A stretch of 64,000 nucleotides of DNA from Deltaproteobacteria bacterium (lineage in GTDB: Bacteria > Myxococcota > Myxococcia > SLRQ01), in NCBI GenBank assembly GCA_029210625.1, contig JARGFU010000009.1, positions 1-64,000 of the forward strand, written 5' to 3'. Below the pieces are notes generated by a model. That model saw only the letters and a list, made by a program, of their open reading frames with translations, ran no database searches and was not told the origin of the DNA. The position numbers and the translations under genes are program-made. Positions 1 through 9,822 of the stretch are shown piece by piece. How positions within the stretch are numbered: the stretch's first letter is position 1; the number at the start of each line of letters is the position of its first letter.

Positions 1-163
1 GGCCGCGCCGGCCGCGCCGGCCGCCCCGGCGGTCGAGGCCGCCCCGGCGGTCGAGCCGGCACCGGCGCCCGCGCAGGCCGCCGAGCCCGCCGCCGAGGAG
101 GAGACCGAGGGGAAGAGCGACGCCGATCTCCTCACCGACTTCCTCCTTAAGAACCTGCGCTGA
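1..163 (+). CDS. C-terminal end of an Ala/Pro-rich protein (partial)
   Basis: The reading frame that starts at base 2 is open to a TGA at 161-163 and gives about 53 residues. The visible part is an Ala-Pro-Val-Glu low-complexity stretch, then an acidic segment, then a short amphipathic-looking end (ADLLTDFLLKNLR). Such Ala/Pro tails are common on cell-envelope and cytoskeletal proteins of high-GC proteobacteria, but nothing here identifies the family. The stop lies 5 bases before the next gene, so the two are probably co-transcribed. The 5' part is outside the window. Confidence 0.6.
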   Translation, partial: AAPAAPAAPAVEAAPAVEPAPAPAQAAEPAAEEETEGKSDADLLTDFLLKNLR

Positions 164-168
164 TCGTC

Positions 169-990
169 ATGCCGCACCTGCTGCTCAAGCTCTGCACGGT
201 CTTCTACGTGACCTCGGCCTTCGCCTACCTCGGGGTGCTCCTGGCCCCCAAACTGCGGCTGGACCGGCTGGGGATCTGGGCGCTCGGGGGCGGCATCACC
301 CTGCACCTGGCGAGCATCATCGACCGCTGGATCGAGCTCGAACTCACGCCGGTGACCAACTTCCAGGAGGGCCTCTCGGCCTTCGGCCTGGCCCTCTCGG
401 CGGTCTTCCTCTTCATGAACTGGCGCCTGCGGCGGCCGGTGATCGGCGCCTTCGTCACGCCCCTGATCGCGGTGATGATGATCACCGCGCTCCTGGTGCC
501 CTCCGGCGGCGGCGCGATCCCCGAGAGCCTGCGCAGCATCTGGCTGCCCATCCACATCTCGATGGCCTTCCTCGGCGACGCGTCCCTGGCCATTGCCGCC
601 TCGGCCGGCGTCCTCTACCTCCTCCTGGAGCGGAAGATGAAGCGGAAGGAGTTCGGCGGGATCTTCGGGCGGATGCCCTCCCTCGAGACCCTCGACTCCC
701 TCTCCTACAACCTGGTGCGCTTCGGCTTCGTCCTCCTGACCCTGGCCATCCTCACCGGCACCATCTGGGCCGGGCAGCAGTGGAAGAGCTACTTCTCCTG
801 GGAGCCGCGGCAGACCAGCGCGATGGTGGTCTGGGTGATCTTCGCCGCGCTCATCACCTCCCGCTGGATGGTGGGCTGGCAGGGCCGGCGCACCGCCGTC
901 ATCACCATCGTCGGCTTCGGTCTGATGCTGGGCTCCTTCCTGATCCTGCGCTTCCTGCAGATCGGCCGGCACTTCGGCAGCTACACCTAG
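169..990 (+). CDS. CcsA/HemX-like cytochrome c assembly family membrane protein
   Basis: The 273-residue protein has about eight hydrophobic segments and looks like the cytochrome c assembly (CcsA/CcmC/HemX) fold. It has histidines in hydrophobic context at about residues 46 and 129 that could be haem ligands. A degenerate tryptophan-rich stretch (WKSYFSWEPRQTSA, near residue 205) corresponds to the WWD-type signature of haem-handling proteins. Its position directly in front of hemA copies the hemX-hemA arrangement of Firmicutes and many deltaproteobacteria, where HemX modulates glutamyl-tRNA reductase levels. A role in cytochrome c maturation is the alternative. The ATG start lies 5 bases after the previous stop and has no clear Shine-Dalgarno sequence. 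Confidence 0.8.
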   Translation: MPHLLLKLCTVFYVTSAFAYLGVLLAPKLRLDRLGIWALGGGITLHLASIIDRWIELELTPVTNFQEGLSAFGLALSAVFLFMNWRLRRPVIGAFVTPLIAVMMITALLVPSGGGAIPESLRSIWLPIHISMAFLGDASLAIAASAGVLYLLLERKMKRKEFGGIFGRMPSLETLDSLSYNLVRFGFVLLTLAILTGTIWAGQQWKSYFSWEPRQTSAMVVWVIFAALITSRWMVGWQGRRTAVITIVGFGLMLGSFLILRFLQIGRHFGSYT

Positions 991-1003
991 ACCCGTCGTA
1001 TCC

Positions 1004-2488
1004 ATGCAGCTCTTCGTCACCGGTCTCTCGCACAAGACGGCGCCCATCGAGGTGCGCGAGCGGCTCGCCTTCTCGGGAGACGCCCTGGCCCTCGGCCTGG
1101 GCGCCCTGCGCAAGCTGCCGGACGTGCGCGAGGCGGTGATGGTCTGCACCTGCAACCGCACCGAGATCTACGGGCTCTCCGGGTCCCCGGAGGAGGCCGC
1201 GGCGCAGGTCAGCGACTGGATGGGAGATCACTCGGCGGCGGACCTCTCGGCCCACCTCTACGGCCACACCGGCCGGGACGCGCTGGTGCACCTCTTCCGG
1301 GTCGCCTCCTCCCTCGACTCCATGGTCGTGGGCGAGCCGCAGATCCTCGGGCAGGTGAAGAAGTCCTTCTCCGAGGCCCAGCTCCACCGCGCGGCCGGCC
1401 CGCGCCTGGAGCGGATCTTCAGCCGGGCCTTCCAGTGCGCCAAGAAGGTGCGCAGCGAGACCGGCATCGGCGAGTCGGCGGTCTCCATGTCCTTCGTGGC
1501 GGTGGAGCTCGCCCGCAAGATCTTCCAGGACCTGGTGGGCCGGAAGGTGCTGCTGGTCGGCGCTGGCGAGATGTGCGAGCTGGCCGCCGCTCACATGATG
1601 CAGAACGGCGCCAGCGAGGTGGTGGTCGCCAACCGCTCCCACGAGAACGCCCTGGCCCTGGCCGAGCGCTTCGACGGCGAGGCCGCCTCGCTCTCGGAGG
1701 TCGAGCGCCTGCTGGGCGAGGTGGACATCGTCCTCTCCTCCACCGCGGCCCCGGGCTACCTCGTCACCAAGGAGCAGATGGCGCGGGCGGTGAAGGCCCG
1801 GCGCTACCGCCCGATCCTCGTCATCGACCTGGCCGTGCCCCGGGACATCGATCCCGGCGTCAACTCCCTCTCCAACGTCTACGCCTACGACGTCGACGAC
1901 ATGCAGAAGGTCGTCGAGGACAACCTGCGGCAGCGCAGCGACGAGGCGAACCGGGGCGAGCGGATGGTGCGCCTGGAGGTCGCCGCCTTCCTCGAGCAGG
2001 AGCGGGGCCGGGCGGTGCTGCCGGTGGTCGCCGCCTTCCGCCACACCGCCGATCGGATCGCGCGGGAGCAGGCCGAGAAGACCCTGGCCTACCTCGAGCG
2101 CGAGGAGCTCTCGGACGAGGGGCGCGCGCGCATCGAGGCGCTGGCCCACGCGGTGGTGAAGCAGGTGCTCCACCAGCCGACGGTGCTCCTGCGCTCCAGC
2201 GCCTCCACCGACGACGGAGAGCAGCTCGCCGCGACCCTGGTGAAGCTCTTCGGGCTGGACGTCCAGAAGATCAACGACGAGATCACCGAGGAGAAGGCCC
2301 GCCGCCGGGAGGAGCGCCTCGCCGCCCTCCAGGCCGAGGCCGCCGAGGCGAAGGTCACCGAGAAGAAACCATCACGCATCCTGCCACCGAGCCCCCCCGC
2401 GGGGGACGAGCGCCCGGCGGCGCAGGAGGAGGGCATCGCCAAGGTGCTCCCCCTGCGGCCGACGGGGAACGATCGAGGAGAGGAATGA
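1004..2488 (+). CDS. hemA: Glutamyl-tRNA reductase
   Basis: The enzyme reduces glutamyl-tRNA to glutamate-1-semialdehyde, the first committed step of C5 tetrapyrrole synthesis. The N-terminal catalytic domain opens with GLSHKTAPIEVRE and carries the nucleophilic cysteine at position 50 in TCNRTE. An NADPH-binding Rossmann segment (LLVGAGEM) follows near residue 185, then the helical dimerisation domain. At 494 residues it is longer than the usual 420-450. The excess is a charged, Pro/Glu-rich tail after about residue 430 that is probably disordered. The stop overlaps the hemC ATG (ATGA), which indicates translational coupling in a hem operon. Confidence 0.95.
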   Translation: MQLFVTGLSHKTAPIEVRERLAFSGDALALGLGALRKLPDVREAVMVCTCNRTEIYGLSGSPEEAAAQVSDWMGDHSAADLSAHLYGHTGRDALVHLFRVASSLDSMVVGEPQILGQVKKSFSEAQLHRAAGPRLERIFSRAFQCAKKVRSETGIGESAVSMSFVAVELARKIFQDLVGRKVLLVGAGEMCELAAAHMMQNGASEVVVANRSHENALALAERFDGEAASLSEVERLLGEVDIVLSSTAAPGYLVTKEQMARAVKARRYRPILVIDLAVPRDIDPGVNSLSNVYAYDVDDMQKVVEDNLRQRSDEANRGERMVRLEVAAFLEQERGRAVLPVVAAFRHTADRIAREQAEKTLAYLEREELSDEGRARIEALAHAVVKQVLHQPTVLLRSSASTDDGEQLAATLVKLFGLDVQKINDEITEEKARRREERLAALQAEAAEAKVTEKKPSRILPPSPPAGDERPAAQEEGIAKVLPLRPTGNDRGEE

Positions 2489-3420
2489 GCCGCACCCTGA
2501 AGATTGGAACCCGCAAGAGCCCCCTCGCGCTCTGGCAGGCCGAGCACGTCAAGGCCGTCCTGGAGGCCACCCACGCCGATCTGCGGGTCGAGCTGGTGAA
2601 GGTCGTCACCAAGGGCGACAAGATCCTCGACGTGCCCCTGGCCAAGGTCGGCGGCAAGGCCCTCTTCGTGAAGGAGATCGAGGATCAGCTCCTCAACGGC
2701 GAGATCGATCTGGCCGTGCACTCGATGAAGGACGTGCCCACGGTCCTGCCCGAGGGGCTGGGCCTGGTGGCGACCTCGCTGCGCGCCGATCCCCGGGACG
2801 CCTTCGTGGCCCGGGACCCGGCCGCCACCCCCACCGTCGCCTCCCTGCCCGAAGGGGCCCGGGTGGGCACCAGCAGCCTGCGCCGCTCGGTGCAGCTCCT
2901 CTCGGAGCGCCCGGACCTGGTGATCGTCCCGGTGCGCGGCAACGTCGGCACCCGCCTCTCGAAGCTCGAGGCCGACGATCTCGCCTGCGTGATCCTCGCC
3001 TGCGCCGGCCTCGACCGCCTGGAGGAGGGCGACAAGATCACCGAGCGCATCGCGCCGGAGACCATGCTGCCGGCCATCGGCCAGGCCGCCCTCGGCCTCG
3101 AGGCCCGCCTCGACGACGACGTCACCCGCGAGCTGATCGCGGTCCTCCACGACGAGGAGACCCACGACTGCGTCGCCGCCGAGCGGGCCTTCCTGACCCG
3201 CCTGGAGGGCAGCTGCCAGGTGCCCATCGGGGGCTACGCCCTCATCGAGGAGGGCAGGCTCTGGATGCGCTCCCTGGTCGGCACCCTCGACGGCTCGAAG
3301 ATCCTCCGGGCAGAGGCGAGGGGCGATCGCGCCGACGCCGAGGCCCTCGGCGTCTCGCTGGCGGAGAAGCTCCTCTCGGAGGGCGCCGACGCCATCCTGG
3401 CGGAGATCTTCGACACTTGA
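2485..3420 (+). CDS. hemC: Porphobilinogen deaminase (hydroxymethylbilane synthase)
   Basis: HemC polymerises four porphobilinogen units into hydroxymethylbilane. The 311-residue protein has the family's landmarks: IGTRKSPLALWQA at the start, the active-site aspartate segment EIDLAVHSMKDVP, the arginine-rich SSLRR region, and Cys244 in LEGSCQVPIGG. That cysteine anchors the dipyrromethane cofactor. The ATG at 2485 overlaps the hemA stop, and the hemC stop overlaps the hemD start, so the three genes form one coupled unit. AGGAGAGG just upstream provides a ribosome binding site inside the hemA end. Confidence 0.96.
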   Translation: MSRTLKIGTRKSPLALWQAEHVKAVLEATHADLRVELVKVVTKGDKILDVPLAKVGGKALFVKEIEDQLLNGEIDLAVHSMKDVPTVLPEGLGLVATSLRADPRDAFVARDPAATPTVASLPEGARVGTSSLRRSVQLLSERPDLVIVPVRGNVGTRLSKLEADDLACVILACAGLDRLEEGDKITERIAPETMLPAIGQAALGLEARLDDDVTRELIAVLHDEETHDCVAAERAFLTRLEGSCQVPIGGYALIEEGRLWMRSLVGTLDGSKILRAEARGDRADAEALGVSLAEKLLSEGADAILAEIFDT

Positions 3421-4148
3421 GCCGGAGGGGGGTGGTGCTCACCGGCCGCAAGGCCGGGGAGGCCCGCGACCTGCTCGAGGCCGCGGGCCTGGAGGTCCAC
3501 CACCTGCCCGCCATCGCCCTCTGCCCGCCCGCCGATCCGGGGGCCCTCTCCCGGGCCGTGGCCGAGCAGTCGGAGCACGACGATCTGGTCTTCACCTCCG
3601 CCGCGGCGGTGACCGCCTTCGTCGAGGCCGCCGAGGCCCTCGGAGTGCCGACCTTCGGCAGCGCCCGGATCGTCGCGGTGGGAATGGCGACCGCCCGGGC
3701 CCTCGAGGCTGCCGGCGCCGAGGTCGCCCTGGTGGGGGAGGGTGGAGGTGCCGAGCTGGCCGCCGCCTATCCCGAGGGGAGCCTGGTGGGGCGGAGGATC
3801 CTGCTTCCCCGGGCCGAGGCCGGGAGGGAGGAGTTTCCCGAGGCCGCCCGGGCGGCCGGGGCCGAGGTCACGGTCGTGGCGGCCTACTGCACGCTGCCTC
3901 GCCCGGAGGTGGGGGAGGCGATCGGTGAGCTGATCGCTTCGGGGGGAGTGAAGGCGGTCTGCTTCGCTTCGCCTTCGGCGGTGGAGGCCGTCGCGGCGGG
4001 GCTCTCGGAGTCATCCTGGGAGAGCTTCACCGCCGTGGCGATCGGGGAGACCACCGCGTCGGCGCTGCGGGCGATCGGGGTCGAGCCGGTGGTCGCTGGC
4101 GAGCCGTCGGGGACCGGGCTCGCGGAGGCAGTCCTCTCCCTGAGCTGA
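3417..4148 (+). CDS. hemD: Uroporphyrinogen-III synthase
   Basis: HemD cyclises hydroxymethylbilane with inversion of ring D. The 243-residue size and position after hemC fit the HEM4 family. Sequence in this family is poorly conserved, but typical segments are present: VVLTGRKAGEARDL at the start, DLVFTSAAAVTAF near residue 60, and a C-terminal AIGETTASALRAIGVEP motif. The called start is a TTG at 3417 overlapping the hemC stop. A GTG at 3432 is the alternative and would remove five residues. Directly behind the stop lies the first of two GTNNAC repeat elements that fill the gap to the convergent lipoprotein gene. Confidence 0.88.
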   Translation: MSRRGVVLTGRKAGEARDLLEAAGLEVHHLPAIALCPPADPGALSRAVAEQSEHDDLVFTSAAAVTAFVEAAEALGVPTFGSARIVAVGMATARALEAAGAEVALVGEGGGAELAAAYPEGSLVGRRILLPRAEAGREEFPEAARAAGAEVTVVAAYCTLPRPEVGEAIGELIASGGVKAVCFASPSAVEAVAAGLSESSWESFTAVAIGETTASALRAIGVEPVVAGEPSGTGLAEAVLSLS

Positions 4149-4155
4149 GTGCTCC

Positions 4156-4200
4156 TGGGAGAGGCCGTGTACGTGTACGTGGACGTGTACGTCCACGACC
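4156..4200 (+). repeat. GTNNAC pentad element, copy 1
   Basis: The core at 4167-4196 is five hexamers: GTGTAC, GTGTAC, GTGGAC, GTGTAC, GTCCAC. The left flank is GGGAGAGGCC. The right flank (GACC) is weaker than in other copies. It begins 18 bases after the hemD stop. Confidence 0.85.
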
Positions 4201-4229
4201 TGATCACGCAGGCTCCCTGCGCTGACTCC

Positions 4230-4287
4230 AGGAGAACTTGCCGTGCACGTACACGTACACGTACACGTCCACGTACACGGCTTTTCC
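4230..4287 (+). repeat. GTNNAC element, copy 2 (six hexamers)
   Basis: The core at 4243-4278 is six hexamers: GTGCAC, three GTACAC, GTCCAC, GTACAC. The left flank is AGGAGAACTTGCC and the right flank GGCTTTTCC, the clearest example of both ends. It lies 25 bases from the stop of the convergent lipoprotein gene, so 4149-4303 consists almost entirely of two such elements. Confidence 0.88.
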
Positions 4288-4303
4288 TACGGCTCGCTCT
4301 GCC

Positions 4304-5407
4304 CTAGGGAAGGGCTCCCTGCGGCGAGAACAGAGTCACCGAGTCCGGGAACACCGGAACGGTGTACGTCGCCAACGTCTCGACGGTCCCGTTCAGGGTG
4401 TGCTTCAGGGTCAGGGTCCGGGTCCCGGCCTTGATGTTGATGGCCGCGAAGACGCCGTCGATGTTGGTGGCGCTGCGGCGGACATCGGGGTTCTCGTTGC
4501 CGTCGGTGAAGGCCAGCCGGCCCTCGACGCCCGCCTCGCTGTCCACGATGCGGCTCGCGTCCATCCCGTCGATCTCGACGATGATGTTGGCCATCTCCCG
4601 CCGGTTGCAGGCGGAGATGGTGCCGGCCAGGGCGGCCCGGCCCACGCCGTCGGTGAGATCGTCGGCGCCGTCGATGCCGGCGCTGATGCCCGCGGTCTGG
4701 GGGAAGACCTGATAGGTCGAGACGGCGATCACGGTGGCCGGCTCCTCGATGGCCTGCAGGCCGGCGGGATCCGCCGCGGCCCGATCGGCCCGCAGGACGA
4801 CCCCGTACTCGTAGGTGTCGGCGAACTCGCCGGTGGCGTCGGTGACCTTCACGATCAGGGTGGTGTTGGTCGGGACCACCTCGGCGCCGAGGTCGAAGGC
4901 GCCGCCGTTGCTGCAGTTCAGGCCGGTGAAGGCGCTGTCGACGTCGGAGGTCGCGGTGCCCAGGGGGGTGCCGGTGGCGCCGTCGGACATCCGGTAGACG
5001 GTGACGACGAGGCCGCCGGAGGTGTCGAGGTCGAGGCCGAAGACGTCCACGCAGCCCCGGAAGTTCACCATCGCCGGGCCGGCGGGGGTGGCGGGGGTGG
5101 CGTAGCAGCTCACGTCCGGCACCTCGAAGTCGCCCGAGCCGGGGATGGCCAGGGACTCGAAGGTGCACATCCCGTCGCCGCCGCGATCGGCCAGGTTGCA
5201 GATCGTGCCGCCCCGATCCTCCTCGCAGACCGAGCGGGCCTTGCAGTGGAAGTGCTCGGTGCAGCTGGTCTCGGCGCCGGCGGTGCATTCGTCGCCGCCG
5301 TCGGGGGTGCCGCCGCCGCCGTCGGTGCCCCCGCCGCCACCGTCACAGGCGGGCAGGAGGAGGAGACCGGAGAGCAGGGCGAGGGAGAAGAGCCGGGCGA
5401 GCTTCAT
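4304..5407 (-). CDS. Putative lipoprotein with Gly/Asp-rich linker and Cys-rich segment
   Basis: The predicted start at 5407 gives MKLARLFSLALLSG, a lipoprotein signal ending in LLPAC, with AAGGAG correctly spaced upstream. A Gly/Asp linker follows, then a short cysteine-rich module (CTAGAETSC, HCKARSVC) and about 280 residues with no catalytic motif I recognise. The C-terminal region looks beta-rich and may hold immunoglobulin-like domains. The 367-residue protein is probably anchored in the outer membrane. It resembles the lipoprotein on the other side of the DciA-like gene in overall design (lipobox, DGG linker, cysteine-rich module) but not in detailed sequence. The function is unknown. 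A longer reading frame to 5476 lacks a signal peptide at its start and was not chosen. Confidence 0.72.
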   Translation of the reverse strand: MKLARLFSLALLSGLLLLPACDGGGGGTDGGGGTPDGGDECTAGAETSCTEHFHCKARSVCEEDRGGTICNLADRGGDGMCTFESLAIPGSGDFEVPDVSCYATPATPAGPAMVNFRGCVDVFGLDLDTSGGLVVTVYRMSDGATGTPLGTATSDVDSAFTGLNCSNGGAFDLGAEVVPTNTTLIVKVTDATGEFADTYEYGVVLRADRAAADPAGLQAIEEPATVIAVSTYQVFPQTAGISAGIDGADDLTDGVGRAALAGTISACNRREMANIIVEIDGMDASRIVDSEAGVEGRLAFTDGNENPDVRRSATNIDGVFAAINIKAGTRTLTLKHTLNGTVETLATYTVPVFPDSVTLFSPQGALP

Positions 5408-5433
5408 GACCACTCCTTGGCAGTGGAAGTCGT

Positions 5434-5453
5434 GCAAAGTTGGCGCACTTTGC
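5434..5453. promoter_or_regulatory. 20-bp perfect inverted repeat upstream of the lipoprotein gene
   Basis: The arms GCAAAGT and ACTTTGC are separated by six bases. It sits between the DciA-like stop (5473) and the lipoprotein start (5407), both on the minus strand. It could be an operator for the lipoprotein gene or a hairpin ending the preceding transcript. No uridine run follows, which favours an operator. Confidence 0.45.
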
Positions 5454-5472
5454 TCGGGAGAGGGCGATCTGG

Positions 5473-5808
5473 TCAAGGGCCGTCCACGGGTCCGGGGATC
5501 ACCCGGAGCTCCAGGGACCTCACCTTGCCCTCGCCGAGCACCCCGGCCAGCCGCTCGAGGATCGCCTCCTCGTGGCGGCGGATCTCGGCGGCCCAGGACT
5601 CGGCCTCCACCCGCAGGACCAGCGTCTTGCCCTCCAGGCGCAGGGGGCGGGCCCGCTGACGCAGGCGGGCGTCGGCCACCTGGGCCCAGGCGAGGCCCAG
5701 GCCCAGCGGGGTGCCGCCCAGGCTGCGGGCCAGGCTGCCGAGGGCCTCACCGGCCGCGACGTTCTGGCGGATCCGGTCGGGCCGGTTGGTCTTGCGTCGG
5801 GAGCTCAT
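5473..5808 (-). CDS. DUF721 / DciA-like protein
   Basis: The 111-residue basic protein matches the DUF721 family in layout. It has a short basic N-terminus, a GEALGSLARSLGG segment, WAQVADARLRQRARPLRL, and a KTLVLRVEAESWAAEIRRHEE block, the family's most recognisable part. DciA members load the replicative helicase in bacteria without DnaC, so a role in replication initiation is possible. Many short DUF721 proteins remain uncharacterised. It stands alone between two lipoprotein genes, with no replication gene visible nearby. Confidence 0.75.
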   Translation of the reverse strand: MSSRRKTNRPDRIRQNVAAGEALGSLARSLGGTPLGLGLAWAQVADARLRQRARPLRLEGKTLVLRVEAESWAAEIRRHEEAILERLAGVLGEGKVRSLELRVIPGPVDGP

Positions 5809-5873
5809 CTGCGATCGAAGGGGGTCATGGCGCGGTGCGTCGGAAACCGGGAGCTTACGTCACCGGAGGCCGC

Positions 5874-5904
5874 TTGACACCCGCATTTTCAGCGTGGGAA
5901 CAAT
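5874..5904 (+). promoter_or_regulatory. Possible promoter of the Cys-rich lipoprotein gene
   Basis: There is a perfect TTGACA at 5874-5879. A weak AACAAT at 5899-5904 follows after a 19-base spacer, longer than optimal. It lies about 90 bases before the ATG at 5996 and is the only promoter-like site in the 5809-5995 gap. Confidence 0.35.
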
Positions 5905-5995
5905 GCGCCACTTCGTCGCGGTGATCACCGCGCAAGGTATTCAATTCTGGATCGAAACTCCGGTCTCACAACGCAGGGCCGGAAGAGGAGGGACG

Positions 5996-8236
5996 ATGCG
6001 TAGGCTTCAGACTCTTGCTCTCATTCCGGTGATGGCCTTCGGGCTGCTGCTGACCGCCTGCCCGGGTGAGCCCGGCGATCCGGATGGGGGAACCCCGGAC
6101 GGCAGCACCGTGTGCAATCTCGGCGAAGAGAACTGCTGCACCCGGAACCGCGACTGCTCGCACCTGACCACGAGCACCTACACCGCGGTCTGCGGGGAGA
6201 ACGACGCCTGCGAGTTCCTCTGCAACGTCGCCTCCGACTGCGCCGGCGCCGACTTCGAGCCCGTGGCCTGCGCCGCCGGCGACTGCGTCTGCGACCTGGG
6301 CACCTGCACCCTGCCTTCCTGCTCCAACGACGCCGACTGCGGCGGCACCGGCCTCTGCGTCGGCGGCTCCTGCGAGGCCGGCGAGGCCGCGCCCGACGGC
6401 TGCGTGCTCGCCCCGAACCCGATCTTCACCCAGACCGGCGCCACCGTGCAGCTCTACGGCTACGCCACCAAGGGCGGCGAGTTCGTGGTCTCCGACGGCA
6501 CCTGGAGCTACGCCTCGGGTGACACCGCCATCGCCGACGTGAGCGCGGCGGGCGTGGTCACCGGCGGCGCCTCCGCCGGCACCGCCCAGATCACCGCCAC
6601 CATCACCGGCAGCGGCGGCACGGGCACCTGCACCGTGGCCGTGAACAACTACGTGACCGCCGGCGCCGACGAGGTGCAGGTCGCCGTCTTCGACGAGCTC
6701 TCCCGCACCCCGGTGGAGGGCGCCGTGGTCGTGGTCGAGGATGCGTCCAACGGCACCGAGGTCGGCCAGGGCGCCACCGCCACCGACGGCTCGGTGACCC
6801 TCTCGGGCATCACCGCCGCCAGCATCAACGTCCACGTCTTCACCGAGGTGGACGCGACCTCCGCCATGGCGCCGAACGGCTACGCCTACATCTCGGCCAT
6901 GAGCATCAGCGACAAGGACGTCGCCGTCTACCTGCCCCGCAACGCCAACGGCTCCAAGGCCGGCGGCTACCAGGGTGAGATGACCGTCCAGGACTTCATG
7001 GCCATCAGCGGCGACGACGTCCACGTCATGCTGGCCGGCGTCTCCCTGCCCGGCAACTTCATCGACCTCGACCTCGAGGTGCTCATCGGCGAGATGATCC
7101 CGACCCACGTGGTCTTCGGCAGCCTCCTCGACGACACCCTCCCGCTCCCCTCCGGCCTCGTGCTGGGCGTGGGCTCCGAGTTCTTCAAGGCCGACTACAA
7201 GCCCCTGGGTCACCCCGGCACCCGCACCGCCTGGGCCCTCGGCGGCAACCTGCCCATCCAGGACGTGACCAACGTGCTCGGCCCGGTCGTCGGCGGCGGC
7301 ACCTCCGACCTGCCCATCGGCCAGCTCCTCGGCGCGCTGCTCCCGCTCTTCAACGGCTTCAACTCCGCCGTCGAGCCGGGCGTGGCCATCTCCGAGTACG
7401 ACCGCGTCGCCGGCACCGATCCGGACGGCAACCCGATCATGGTCCCGGACTTCGGGCAGTTCCCGCAGCAGGACGTGAACCTCGACACCAAGCTCGCGCT
7501 CAAGGGTGAGGTCTCGATCCCGAACCTGCCGCAGCTCCCCGACGGCACCTACCTCGACGGCACCGTGATCCTCGCGGGCGTGCTGGTCGACGGCCAGGGC
7601 CTCGTGCCCCTGGGCATCACCGCCGGCCTCGACGTGGCCGACGCCACCACCCAGACCCCCAACGGCATCGTCAACGACGAGGGCGACGACGCGACCCCGG
7701 GCAAGGCCATCATCCGGATGGCCCCGCAGCACGGTGGCATCGAGGGCAGCCGCTACGTCCTGGTGGCCCTCTCCCTGGGCTTCGACAGCATGGGCACCAC
7801 CGGCGGCGGCACCCAGGCCCTCTCCGGCGCCGTGCACTTCTTCGACGGCCTCAGCTGGGAGGAGAACATCTCGCTGGGCTCGAGCTTCCTGACCTTCGCC
7901 GACTCGGCCACCTACGATGCCGGCACCCGCGCCTACACCCCGGCCTCCGTCACCGGCGCCGACTTCTACCGCCTGGCGGTGGACGGCACCGACGACCGGA
8001 CCTGGATCATCTACCACGACGGCACCACCGCCATGACGCTGGTCGATCCGGCCGGCTACACCTGCGGCGCCGGCGCCTGTGAGGACCGGGCCATCGCGGG
8101 CGCGAACCTCGACGCCCAGGCCGTCGGCAGCGGCGGCGTGAGCGCCAGCGACCTCTTCGGCTGGAACGGCACCAACCTCGACGGCCTCGTCGAGACGGTG
8201 CAGAGCTTCAGCACCATCGACGTGACCGTGCCTTGA
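5996..8236 (+). CDS. Large Cys-rich lipoprotein with Ig-like and regulatory-like domains
   Basis: The start at 5996 is preceded by GGAAGAGGAGGG and gives a lipoprotein signal ending in LLLTAC. The 746-residue protein continues with a DGG-rich linker. Next come about 110 residues holding more than 15 cysteines in EGF/disulphide-knot-like spacing (for example NDADCGGTGLCVGGSC). A bacterial Ig-like (Big_2) segment around residues 140-220 (WSYASGDTAIADVSAAGVVT) is followed by a carboxypeptidase-regulatory-like stretch (VAVFDELSRTPVEGAVVVVE). The last 400 residues are beta-rich and unassigned. It is probably a surface-exposed structural or adhesive lipoprotein. No enzymatic residues are evident, and the function is unknown. 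Confidence 0.75.
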   Translation: MRRLQTLALIPVMAFGLLLTACPGEPGDPDGGTPDGSTVCNLGEENCCTRNRDCSHLTTSTYTAVCGENDACEFLCNVASDCAGADFEPVACAAGDCVCDLGTCTLPSCSNDADCGGTGLCVGGSCEAGEAAPDGCVLAPNPIFTQTGATVQLYGYATKGGEFVVSDGTWSYASGDTAIADVSAAGVVTGGASAGTAQITATITGSGGTGTCTVAVNNYVTAGADEVQVAVFDELSRTPVEGAVVVVEDASNGTEVGQGATATDGSVTLSGITAASINVHVFTEVDATSAMAPNGYAYISAMSISDKDVAVYLPRNANGSKAGGYQGEMTVQDFMAISGDDVHVMLAGVSLPGNFIDLDLEVLIGEMIPTHVVFGSLLDDTLPLPSGLVLGVGSEFFKADYKPLGHPGTRTAWALGGNLPIQDVTNVLGPVVGGGTSDLPIGQLLGALLPLFNGFNSAVEPGVAISEYDRVAGTDPDGNPIMVPDFGQFPQQDVNLDTKLALKGEVSIPNLPQLPDGTYLDGTVILAGVLVDGQGLVPLGITAGLDVADATTQTPNGIVNDEGDDATPGKAIIRMAPQHGGIEGSRYVLVALSLGFDSMGTTGGGTQALSGAVHFFDGLSWEENISLGSSFLTFADSATYDAGTRAYTPASVTGADFYRLAVDGTDDRTWIIYHDGTTAMTLVDPAGYTCGAGACEDRAIAGANLDAQAVGSGGVSASDLFGWNGTNLDGLVETVQSFSTIDVTVP

Positions 8237-8262
8237 TCTAGGCCGGACGCTCGACGAGTTTC

Positions 8263-8300
8263 AGGGCGCTCTCCTTCGGGGGGGCGCCCTTTCTCGTTTC
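8263..8300 (+). terminator. Rho-independent-like terminator after the lipoprotein gene
   Basis: The stem arms AGGGCGC (8263-8269) and GCGCCCT (8284-8290) flank a 14-base loop. The run TTTCTCGTTTC follows. It lies 27 bases after the stop at 8236. Confidence 0.7.
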
Positions 8301-8403
8301 GGGCTACGAGCTTTGAGCTTTGAGCCCTTGGCTCGAGGGATCAGCTCCGGTGACCCGGTGATCCAAGCTCACAGCTCCAAGCTCACAGATCAAAGCTCGC
8401 AGC
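8301..8403. repeat. AGCTCNN heptamer element, copy 1, with inverted left arm
   Basis: The right arm at 8366-8400 is five 7-base units: AGCTCAC, AGCTCCA, AGCTCAC, AGATCAA, AGCTCGC. The left arm at 8301-8328 reads GGGCTAC, GAGCTTT, GAGCTTT, GAGCCCT, which is the same motif on the other strand. The element fills the space between two convergent genes and ends 5 bases from the acyltransferase stop. Confidence 0.7.
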
Positions 8404-8408
8404 CGAAA

Positions 8409-9803
<1,395 letters not shown>

Positions 9804-9822
9804 GGCTACTTCCAGTGCTCCT

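Noticed and set aside
4243-4434. Short frames beginning with repeated Val-His or Tyr-Thr
   Set aside because: They are translations of the GTNNAC repeat core; no ribosome site or homologous continuation.
5430-5455. Possible sigma-54 promoter (TTGGC...TTTGC) near the lipoprotein gene
   Set aside because: The GG-to-GC distance is 8 bases instead of 10, and the sequence is better explained by the perfect inverted repeat.
5696-5924. Upstream in-frame extensions of the 5996 lipoprotein (to 5711)
   Set aside because: The extension overlaps the DciA-like gene antisense, and the ATG at 5996 starts a perfect lipoprotein signal with a good ribosome site.
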